Part shown: piece by piece, positions 37,504 to 48,500 of the stretch
How the letters are laid out: every line of letters begins with the position of its first letter
How positions within the stretch are numbered: the first letter of the stretch is position 1
The notes under the pieces: model-generated
Database searches by the model: none
Told to the model about the DNA's origin: nothing
Seen by the model: only the letters and a program-made list of their open reading frames with translations
Program-made: the position numbers and the translations under genes
Origin: Aphis gossypii
Lineage: Eukaryota > Arthropoda > Insecta > Hemiptera > Aphididae
DNA: 64,000 bases
NCBI RefSeq assembly: GCF_020184175.1
Contig: NC_065532.1
Location: forward strand, 41,126,287-41,190,286
Direction: 5' to 3'

Positions 37504-40500
37504 AAACAAGTACTATCATGATATGTTTATCTAGTTTTAGTCATAACTTATAAAGTCATTACCAATGAACAATTTAATGAAAAAATTGGTGCAATAAGCA
37601 AATTATTAACTTGTATGTTTTATGGAATATTGACTAGGTATCATTGATATACTTGATGATCATACATTTTGAATGTCAACAGTTAGTTTCAACCAACTAC
37701 TAATTGTATTTTAATTAATAATTAAATATTATGTTCATGATTAGGGTTATTTGAAACCCGTTATGTTTACTAATAATGTAAACAGATTAGTGACGGAAAA
37801 ATAAAAATTCAGGTATTAAGTTCCTATAAGAATATTTAAATAAGTAAGATTTTTGAAACATTTTGTTTCATGATTACTTTTTCTCAAGTATACTGGATAA
37901 TTGTTATTAATTATTGACCAACACAATTTGTTTATCATTGACCAGTGTTTTTATTTAACTAAATATTATAATTCATTTAGTTTCTTAAACATATTATAAA
38001 AAAATTTTCTTTAAAAAAATATTAAAAGCAACCCTATCTAACACCCTTGTCCCCTATCTATAAATAAGTCACTGATGTTCAAGGCTATTCTATAAATCCG
38101 TACCTGCATATTTAAATTGTGTACATTTTTAAATTGTGTATTATCATCTTAAATTTTTGATGTACATTTTTGTTTTTGTTTTATTCAGGTGTATTAATAT
38201 ATATACAAGGTCAAACATAAATGTGATGTCAAATTGTCAACCTAATAGTTTTTAAGGAATGATATATTTTTTTTTATTAAGTAATTAAATTTTATAAAGA
38301 TTTTATTGAAAGATTGTTATTTTTAATTTTATTTTATAACACTATAATATGTGTGTACTACACAAGTTTTGTAACTACTATTTTAACTCATAATACTTAT
38401 ATTAATGTTTTGTTGTTTTAATTTTAATAACAATGTTATTAATTTAAATAAAGATTTTGTCAATTATTACAAATTAAATAATAGTTGAATTTTTATTGTT
38501 AATTGTTATAACTTGAAAAGTAATAAAATACAGTAAGTTTATAGTAGAACAATAACTTATAACTCTTACATTTAAAACTATATTGTAAAATGCAAATGTA
38601 ATAACCAGGGACTAGAATCATACTGAAAAGAACTGGTTTAGGACCTAGCACTTTTCCAAAACCATTATTTCAATATTTTAGAATTAGAATATCACCAGAA
38701 CTTAACTGGAAATAATATATTTAGATAAAGATTTATTAAAATTAATTTTAGGTTCAATATAAATTCTTTATGTTAATTTTTTACTGTAATTACTACTAAA
38801 AAATAAGAATAAACATAGATATATTATTATTTCTAATTAATTTTTAAAAATTATCATTATTGTGCCTATAAAGTACTTATAGAGTGTAGACTTTAAGATT
38901 GTGTCACTCAAGCTTAATATCAAATATAAACAACCAATTATAAAATAGGTATTACCAACAAATATTAAATTATTAATATTATTATTAAGTAATTATAATG
39001 TTATCATTTTAAAGATTATTTTAAGGTAACCGAAAAAAATCATGAAGATTCCAGTCTCTGATTAGAACATTAGTGATTGTATACTATTAAAATTGGTTAC
39101 CTATTAATTTACAACTAATTCCATAAAAAATCAAAGAAAATGCATTAAAAAATCCTTAATAAAGAATGTCTTAAAAGTTAAATATAATACGTTTACACAT
39201 TTTATAGTTTATTTTTTATTTTTAATAATATTTAATTTGCTAACTTACTGCTGAATTGTTCTTCTATACAGTAACTCGTTATTGAGTAAGATGCTGTAAT
39301 TATTTACGTGTTATAAACCATCATTGTGTACAATAAGAAACGAATCTGAGCAAAGCAATTTAATGTTTTAGTAACCAATGTTAATAAACAATTATTTTTA
39401 TGCTAATACTAATGTTTTGTAGTATTATTTTGAAAAGTACAGTGAAGTTTTTACTTGTGACTCCCAAAAGCACAAACTAGATGCAATTTTTTACCAACAT
39501 CTAGCGTAAAGTGGAAAATATAATTCTAAGTATTTTATTTTACTATAGTGTCTTCAGACAAAAAAAACCAGGTTAGATTTCATCACTTCGATAAAACCAT
39601 AAAAAAAAAAAATGTTAAAACAAGGTATTTTTGAAAATCTTTTTTTTTTTTACAAGAATAAATATTATGTAAGTAAATTAATTTTACCATTAAATTCGTT
39701 AGCAGTGTTTATTTCAGGGGGGTTATACCCCCCCAGAGAAAAATTTATTACGATTGACTGGTTCAATATTCTATTATTATTTCATCATGCATTTTTTGAA
39801 TGTATACCTACCGTAATAGTTTGTATTAATTTAATTAATTTTTAACGCTTGATCAATGTTTTTTTAACTATATTATTTTTTAAACAAATTTACCTGTGGG
39901 TGCCTGTCTTAACTTTTTTTTTTTATTATACTTACTAATAGTTCATTATAATTTTGTGTACAATTAAAATACATTTACGTGCGATTCCCAATTAATCTCT
40001 TATAATATTTGTTGTATTTATATATATTTCGGTAGGTATTTGAAATAGAATAAAGTTTTGGGCTTCTACGTTCTACTGGTTTATCAATATTACAATTTAA
40101 TTTTATGATTAATTAATTTGTTTTCTTCTTAGAACGTGTATTCGACTGTCCAGCTGCAAATGTAGGTAAATACAATGTTTCTTATCAACTGTTCTTTCAG
40201 CAATTAAAAAACATCGAAGTACGCATACACAGTCACTATACGTATAGTATGTATAGGTACCTACTTACTAGCTGTACCACTAGTATACACACTCACTTAT
40301 CACCCCATTTTATACCCGGTATTATAATATATAATATTAAGTACCTACGTTTTAATGTTTATTTTAACGTCCGAACGGCAGTGTTTAATTAACCTCGTTG
40401 TCTGATTTCAGTATACCTACCTACCAACGTTATTGCTCTCTATAAAGTAGAAGTTTAACGTATAGGGGCCCACGCCCCGCGCCCAAATAACACATAATTG

Positions 40501-41377
40501 CGCGCAAACATTATTTGCTATCCTTTGCTTGTGTAAGTTTCTATGCCCGACGTTCGTGCGCGAATTACTAATAAATTATTATGTACCCCTCAGAAACCGC
40601 GGATATTATTCACATTATGCATAATTAAATTGCCGAATGTTTCATGCGCGGCAACTACGGGAAACGAGGCGAGACTGACGACTTTATAATAATAATAATA
40701 TCTATATAGAGCCATTACCCGCGGAAGACTCGAACAATAATTACAAAATTGGAAATTTAATATTACCGTAGGTAATAAAAGTCAAGTATGGAAAATCTAT
40801 TATAGGTACACAAAAAATCAGCATGCAAAACATGCAAACTGTACATTAGTATATAGGTATATAGGTACTTTACCTTTATCTAGACTATACGGGTTCTGAT
40901 GTTCAACTCTTCAAATATTAGTCGAGACTGTGTTTTTTTATACAAATTATTATTAGTCAGCTGTTAAAGGTATTGTATCCCTAACGAGAGCGAAGACGCC
41001 AAGTAATAATATTATATTAGCCATTAAGATTATAGGTTCAATGTGTCAAGTGACAATCTCCGGGTCTTATACCAACAGTTATCCGCAAATCGTGAGTAAA
41101 TTTAACGTAGGTAACCGTTTTAACAAGAGTAGGTAATATATAAATACAAAAATATTCTATTTTCTATTGAATTTTCCTTGTCTTTAGGTTGTAAAATATA
41201 CGGGAAAGTCGAAAGTTAATTGGTCAAAACTACTTAGGTATATTGATGTATAGTATATATTATATAACATAAGCGATTGAGTAAGGTTAGGTTAAGCATC
41301 ATACTTATGTGAGAATAGACAACTGTCAACTCTTATAATAAATCAATTAGGTAACCTACTTATCTCATCGGGTAAAC

Positions 41378-41462
41378 GTAAATTGCGCCCGACGAAGGGA
41401 AAAATTGTAAATTGCGCCCGGTATTTATTAGGTATAAATTTCTATGTAGTAAATTTCGCCCG
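41378..41462. repeat. degenerate short tandem repeat, three copies
   Basis: The 14-mer gtaaattgcgcccg occurs at 41378 and 41407 and as gtaaatttcgcccg at 41449; the last two are followed by gtattt. Spacing is 29 and 42 bp. GC-rich words such as gcgcccg are rare in this window, so the array is unlikely by chance. Confidence 0.75.
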
Positions 41463-43152
41463 GTATTTTTGAGGTAACCCGCGTTTTAGGTAAGTAAATG
41501 TAAGTTAATTTTAATTATAAACTGTTTGTGCAGGTATTAATAAATGCCATTTTGAAATTTGATTATTGGTTCTATAATTTAAACATAAAATTGTTCGTAG
41601 GACTGCAACTTATAGCGGCTTGGGAGTGAGATAAGTACTAAATATTTGTTAAGCTATCACCATTGATTTTAGAATAAAGTAATTATATATATATATAAAA
41701 TATATTTAGTAAAAGTTAAGAACAATTTTTTTAAATGATGAAAAAAATTAACTAATCGACTAAGATCGACTTTGATATCAGTTGATTATGTGTCATCTTT
41801 GATATGAATTTATTTTTATAATGTTAAAAATTGTGCACTTTAAATAATGACTATGTTTAATACTTTAATGTATTAGAAATACATGGTCAAAATATACAAA
41901 AAATTTGTATAGTATAACAGTATATTCAAATAAAATTTAAATTTGTTGATTGTGAAATGTGCAATAAAAAATCAAAATTACACAGAATTCAAGTTCCAAG
42001 ACATTGCATTCTAACGAATATACCTATATCCATCGTGCCGATTATTTAGTCATGTTCGTAGTTCGTGTCTAATCCTGTACAATAGCATAATAATTTTCCT
42101 ATGAAAACTATTGAAAAAAAGCACGTATTTTATATTTTATTGGTAACTTAAAAATTATAATAAAATATGAATCAATATCATAAATATAAAGTAATCCCCA
42201 AATCTTTATGCCTGATTAATAAGTAATTTAGATTGTGACAGACTGCGTATGTGTACAGTGCAACGCATATTTTTTATGGCTATTTGTATTAGATTAAATT
42301 TATTGATTTATGACTATGGTAATATTCATATTTGACATTATATGGAACTATGGAAGGACTGAGGAGCAAGAAAATGTAAGCCAGCACTGTACAAAGCTGG
42401 CTGGCCGACTCTTCTCGTTAAGTCGTAACGAAATCTTTTGCAACACTTCATAAAGATCGTATAATGTTATACAATTTATACACATTAAATTCATATTAAC
42501 TATAGAAACATTGTAATACTTATTCTAAAATCTAAATATTTATTATATTTTTCGAAAAAAAATTACTATTTACTGCAGCACAATATTATAATGTGGATAG
42601 TGGACACATGAGATCTTTATTAGTCGCATAGAGTGCGCTACTAGTCTCGTAATTTTGTAAAATGAACAAAATATTATTATTAACTTTGTTAGGTGCACAT
42701 CACGATGTAGAGAAGAGAACCTCAGCTTCCCTACAGTGTGCAGGTGCATATAATATTCATCGGTGTAGATAAATTATGTGTTCATATTACACCGAAACAT
42801 AAAATTAATAAATTTAAAATAATATATACTATTCGATTAGATAGGTCAAGTGATATTACAATAGAAAATATTTTATTTTAATTAATATTTTTTATAATTC
42901 GCCAAATTATGTTTTGGTTTCTTCTTTGGAACAAATAATTTCCGACGAGAATTTTGACCATAATGCCAATCTTTACCCATTTTTGAAAAAATATTACACA
43001 AAATGATTGAAGAAACAAAGACTGAATGAATGAACAGCGAAATACAAAATTAATAATTGAATAATCGACGACTTTCAGAGTTACTATTATTTCCATGAAC
43101 ATTTCTATATCTGTTCCTTATCGATCATTAGGCTAATGACCATGATATTAGA

Positions 43153-43175
43153 CATAGATAATATATATATCTATG
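43153..43175. mobile_element. palindromic mini-insertion D (23 bp) with 9-bp direct repeats
   Basis: Perfect 9-bp direct repeats gatattaga (43144-43152 and 43176-43184) enclose a 23-bp palindrome starting catagata and ending tatctatg with an AT centre. It has the same architecture as insertions A-C and begins CA and ends TG like A and B. Confidence 0.65.
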
Positions 43176-44163
43176 GATATTAGATCGTCTACGATTCTAA
43201 GAACAGTCTCACTCAAGCACGCGCATGCACAGGTCACCAAATTAAGTTTTTGACATTTTTCCGTTTTTAAAATCGGTACAAAATAGCTATAAGAGAAAGA
43301 TTTTTTTAGTTACTTCCTATGATCTGATTTACATTTTGAAAATAGATCTGTATTCGGGAAGTTTTTTACTAGGTTATGTAGGAAAAATAATTGATGTTTT
43401 TAAACTGAATGTATGTGTATTGTGTATAAAATAAAAATACTTTTATAATTTTTGAAAAAGTTAACATATTTTTTTAAGTCTTATTGAATAAAAAAATCGA
43501 AAATCTGTTTCCTACATAACCTAGAAAAGAGGATGATAAATTCATACGTATTTTTAAAACAATAATCGGACATCAGGAAGTACATAAACTAATCTTCCGC
43601 TTATTGGTCTAAAGCTGCGAAAAATACGGAGTGCTCCAATCCCCTTATTATTAAGGTTATGAATTTATGATACATTATAATGTTTTCTGTACCTTTCCTA
43701 AATTGATTAGAAATAAATTCCTACCCCGTGTAGGTATATTGATCAGATTTTTGACATCATTTATACCAGTGATATAACCTATAACCACGGTCTTGGTGTA
43801 ACCTGGCAACTGGTAGTTAATTAGGTATTTAAACTTTTTCTATTCTGGTATATACCGTGTTAGTGAGTGACAGATTAATGTATAATGATGAAATTATTTT
43901 TATGTTAATCATACTAAACAAGACACTTATATTTGTTATACCGAGTACAATTTGTACTTATGTATATTATGTTGAAATAAAATATTAATTCAAGTAATAC
44001 ATTTTAAGTAATTTACCGATCACCTGGTAGCAATGCACGGAGCAAGCGATGAAACGAGATGATAGTTCGTCACTCGTCGTATATTATGCAGCAGGCTGAA
44101 GAATTATATACATTTTGTTGTAAGTAATCAAAATCAATTATACTTTATTTTACCGTTTTATCG

Positions 44164-44205
44164 ACAGCAGAGGAGACTGTTTTAACAATACCACTCCTCT
44201 GCTGC
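44164..44205. repeat. strong hairpin with GC-rich 12-bp stem
   Basis: Arms acagcagaggag (44164-44175) and ctcctctgctgc (44194-44205) pair at 11 of 12 positions with an 18-nt loop; pairing can continue outward with gttttatcg and ccaaaac after a small bulge. GC-rich arms are unusual here. No direct repeats flank it. A small structured RNA is possible but unproven. Confidence 0.7.
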
Positions 44206-44295
44206 CAAAACATAATATATACTTAAATGAAGGGATCCCGTGATAATACAGTACAAATGTAAGATGACATATGCGTCTAGGATATTATAACGATA

Positions 44296-44365
44296 GAGTG
44301 GCGCAACCAGGGGGGGTTAAGGGGTTATACCCACCCCCCGAAATTTTTTTCAAGTTGCACCACTG
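44296..44365. mobile_element. 70-bp hAT-like MITE
   Basis: Left end gagtggcgcaacc and right end gttgcaccactg are inverted repeats of a CAGTGGYGCAAC type. Flanking 8-mers taacgata (44288-44295) and taatgata (44366-44373) match 7 of 8. The interior carries G and C runs around ggggttatacccaccccc, similar to the fragment near 39715. Confidence 0.72.
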
Positions 44366-45059
44366 TAATGATATAATATTTTAAATACTACTTACAGTGG
44401 GTATTTAAACATGATCGTAGAATAGAAAATATAACAATATCATGATAGGTATTTTTATTACATTTATATTATTTAAACGTTTGTAAGTTCATACATACCT
44501 GTCAATTTTAACTTTTGTTTTCGTGGCCAAGATTTGAAATTGTATTACAAGATTCCTTGTAAGTTGTTGTTATTGAAGTTAAAAAAAATAAATAAAAGTT
44601 GACCGTAATTATACATATTATTATATTTTTCTGAGCTTATGTAGTTTTAATTTTGATAAAATTAGATGTTCGTGAGAAAAATAACTATTTCTTATCAAAC
44701 AATTTCCTTGTTTTTGTGTGACTCAAAAACGAATAACCGTTTTAATACTATAGAAATTTCCATCAACTGTTTATGGTAGAATTTTCTATACACGGTATTG
44801 TTTTCAGAATATTTTTGTTCTTTTTTGTGCTATTTATAAGTATTTGGGAATTTTTTTTAAAGTTTTCTACTATAATTAGTGAAAACAGTATTTCCGATCG
44901 GCGAAAAGGCAAGGTTCGGATTTATAAGTACTAACTAATAATTTATACTGGGACCAAAAATTCTAAACAATACATAGGTACACATAGTTAGTTTTTTTTT
45001 TTTTTACACGACATAATATCATCTCGCGAATGGATTTGGTGATCATTATTAAATCGAAC

Positions 45060-45560
45060 GAGAACGGATACAATAGGTTACTGGGGGCCTGGGGGATTGT
45101 TGTGTTGCGTATCATGGCACGTGATGTATATCGGATGAACTCAGACTCACGTGTGCGCGTGTGTCTAGAGCGAGAGAAAGGCCGGGCGCGATAACAAGTT
45201 TTGCGTATAGCGGCAGCGGCGGTGGCAGTACAGCTTTTGGTATTCCGGCTGCGGCTCGGGCGTCAGACGTGACGGGTCATCTTCTCTCACGACGATGGGA
45301 AGTATAGAGAGTACGTCGAAATTGGATAAAGAATACCCCGTGACTGTAACATTGTGTGAAAAAAGAAGAGAAAAAAAATACGATATATAAACCTGCGCCC
45401 GGGTGTGTGTGTGTGTGTGTGTGTGTGTGCGGTGTATGAGATTGAGATAACCATATAGTCGTGCGTACAGTCATCATATATACAATATACATACGGTCAC
45501 CGGGTCACCATGGCTACGACGGAGCGACCTTTATTTGTCGTCTTACTATATTGTGCGAGA
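45060..45560. promoter_or_regulatory. GC-rich promoter-like block
   Basis: A strongly GC-enriched segment with many CG dinucleotides, a GT microsatellite (45403-45429) and an ATG in strong context (caccATGG at 45507-45513) that opens only a 22-codon frame. It resembles an insect promoter with a 5' untranslated exon, but no downstream coding exon was found in the window. Direction is undetermined. Confidence 0.4.
45403..45429. repeat. (GT)n microsatellite
   Basis: About thirteen GT units preceded by gcgcccgg. Confidence 0.9.
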
Positions 45561-48500
45561 AAGTCCTTTTGCTCTTGAGTGTGATCGAGCATTTCAAAAG
45601 ATAAATTAAAAATATCTGTTTACCGCATTACGCTGCTGCAGGCTACTGCTGCATGCAGCCGCACCCGTCTGCCGACTTTCAATAAAAAACATACTTCTCG
45701 TATCATTGTCGCGCTATGTATCCAGTGCCGGATTTACCGTTTTGAGGAGGTGGTGCATATTGCGCTGCAGGTGACATAAACTTTGAGATTTTTTCTTTTA
45801 CATGGCTTTTGATTTAGGCCCTAGATTTTATTTTAATTGAGTATGGCTATATGAAATAAAAACAAAAATTCACGTTCAGATTTTATGTTTTTATCGTCTT
45901 GTTTTATATTCTATAACAGTTTTATCTATGCCAATAATTTAATAACATAATAAACACGAACTACAATTGCAGAGTAGTTATGATTTTTAAATATTTTTAA
46001 TACCTACATTTAAAATAGGTGTGTTGCATTCTCTTAACATTGTTATCTTATTGTTTTTTTCATTTTAATTAATACAAAGAATACAATCAATACAATCTTA
46101 ATTTTAATAGGTACCTATACATTTTACTATTTTATATGTAACCTAATCTAGGGCTTGGATTTTAAAGCATTTACTTCTTTTTTTTTATAAATGAGATAGA
46201 AATCTAATTTTTATATATAAATTCGTTTCACGTCATTCTGATTTTAAATAAACCAATTTATTTTTGATTTTTTATTGTTTTTTTTTTTAAAATTATTCCA
46301 GCTGTATATGTTTATTATGCTCTTGTCACACACACAAAAAAAGAATAATTTATAAGAAATGTAAAACCCAAAATGCGGACTAAATGGTTATATTGGATTC
46401 TTATTGTTTTCGTTATCGGCTTGTTTATTAAACGTACCTATTAAACGAATAGATTATTGATCTACATATTAGCTTGTTGTAGTACCTATATGGTCAGTAT
46501 GCCAATAGGCAATAACATCGATATCGGTCATTTCATAATTTAAGATTTAGTGTTTTAATTTGAAATCTCTTGTATGAAGTATGTACCGATCAATTCAGTT
46601 GATGTAGAGAGTAGTTTTCTATATATAAAAATATTCTGTCGAACAATATAGAGTCAGTTTCACTTTTGCAAATTTAGAGAAGTACGTGGTAATTAATCCT
46701 TTTTTAAATTTAAATTAATTTCTCAAATTTTTTATTCATTTTTATAATTAGTTCATGTTAATTTTTGGTCATGCTTTTTTTTTAAAATAATTATGCTTCT
46801 TTTTTGCTTTTTTAAAACAATCGAGTTCTTTTTTAGTTGCTTATTATGCTTTAAAATTCGAGCCCTAATTATAACAATAAGCCATGTATGTGAATGACAC
46901 ACCCATTGGTGGATTACGCATTTTTCGTTACGGGGCAGCCCCCCCCCCCCACTCAACCACTCTGTATAAAATATTTCTACTTTAACTGGACGGATTCCTA
47001 AACTTTTGACTGAAGTTGTGACTTATATGGATACTTTTTTTAAAAATTATTTTTCAAAAAATTACTGTCAGTAACTCCTTTAATGAACTATAGAAATATT
47101 ATAAATTTATAAATTTATACATTCACACACATTTTATTATATAACCTTAAAACTAGATGCATTTTTTTCTGGCTTTCTTAGAAGTAAACTTGTCAATAAT
47201 TTCATCAAATTCGATGGAGTAATCATTAAGTAACTATCTTAAGTAGTTTTTTATGCATTTGAATGCAGAAAATGACCTTTTTGCAGAACAGTTACTTGCT
47301 AGAATACTTAAGAACATCCGGGTTCAGGGTTGTAATTTTTATATAAGAAAAAGCCTCATGAATTTTATTTTCATTAATAAATAGTTGCATTTTAAGTACA
47401 GTCATTGGTTCAATTTTTGATGTTTATATTAAATAGCCTTTACAACATTCATTTGCAAATTAATTAAGTAGGTAATTTTATACTTTTTATGTGGTAGATT
47501 AGTGGAATTGGTCAGTTCAAGAAAATTATTCAAACTAGCTGTCCCAGGTTGCCTCGTGTGTAGATCCGTCACTAGGCTTATCGATATTTAGTGGAAGATT
47601 TATTAATATTATATGACTGACACTTGTCTTATACCTATTTGGTGGTTTTAGTTATTCTTTTAAAATAAACCATAAAAGGTTACTAATATTTGTTGATAAA
47701 TAATCCATAATCTGAATATTATCAAGTTAGTTGATAGCCCATCGTTCTATTAGGTGTACGGATAAGTGAGATGATTAATTTATAATGAACATAAATATAG
47801 GAAACAAACAATGAAAATTGAAAAACAGGGAGTAAGTAGGTAACCGCTTTGCTATACAATAGATGTCGAGCGTATCTCGCCTTTGTGAAGTAAGTTACTG
47901 TAATGTATGTGTCGAATTAGTTTTATGTGTTAATGGTTTGTACAAGGTGGTGTTTAGGGGAATATGATAGCGCCCTTTAACTCGTATTATACATATATTA
48001 TTTCGTAATTTATTAAGTATGATAATATTGATTTTTAATAATATAATAATATTATTCTCATACATATTATTTATTATGTATTGATTAACCAATCGTAATT
48101 ATTAGATATTTTTGTTTCTGTAACTTTAATTATATTTTAATTTATATAATATATGTATATACATACCCATTACCCATGTAATAATATATAATATATTATG
48201 TATATGTTATAGTTAATACATGAAATTCTGTAATTCTATAAAATAACTGGTTCTTTTATAGAATTATGGGTACTTTCAGTTAATGTATTGAATGATTCCA
48301 TAATACATATTTCAACTAGTTATTCCACATACTTACCTACTAGATATTTTATAAACTAACAATAACGGTTTAGTTAATGTATTTAAAACTATTTTTGAAT
48401 TTTTGATTCTATGTACAAAATATAAATATTCATTTTGAAAAAGTAAATTCTGATTTGTACAACGTCAATTTATTGGAAGTATTTAATTATTATTATAATT

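Larger units (their letters stand above)
37504..45059. other. gene-free AT-rich region with scattered repeats
   Basis: No supportable gene. Contents noted: a degenerate tandem repeat (41378-41462), a palindromic insertion (43153-43175), a strong hairpin (44164-44205), a 70-bp MITE (44296-44365) and a fragment resembling that MITE at about 39695-39750 (ggggggttatacccccc). No continuation of the ZNFX1-like gene could be identified. Confidence 0.6.

Noticed and set aside
46905..47576. Possible 670-bp transposon between tggtggattacgca and tagatccgtcacta
   Set aside because: The ends are only loosely complementary and no target-site duplication could be found.
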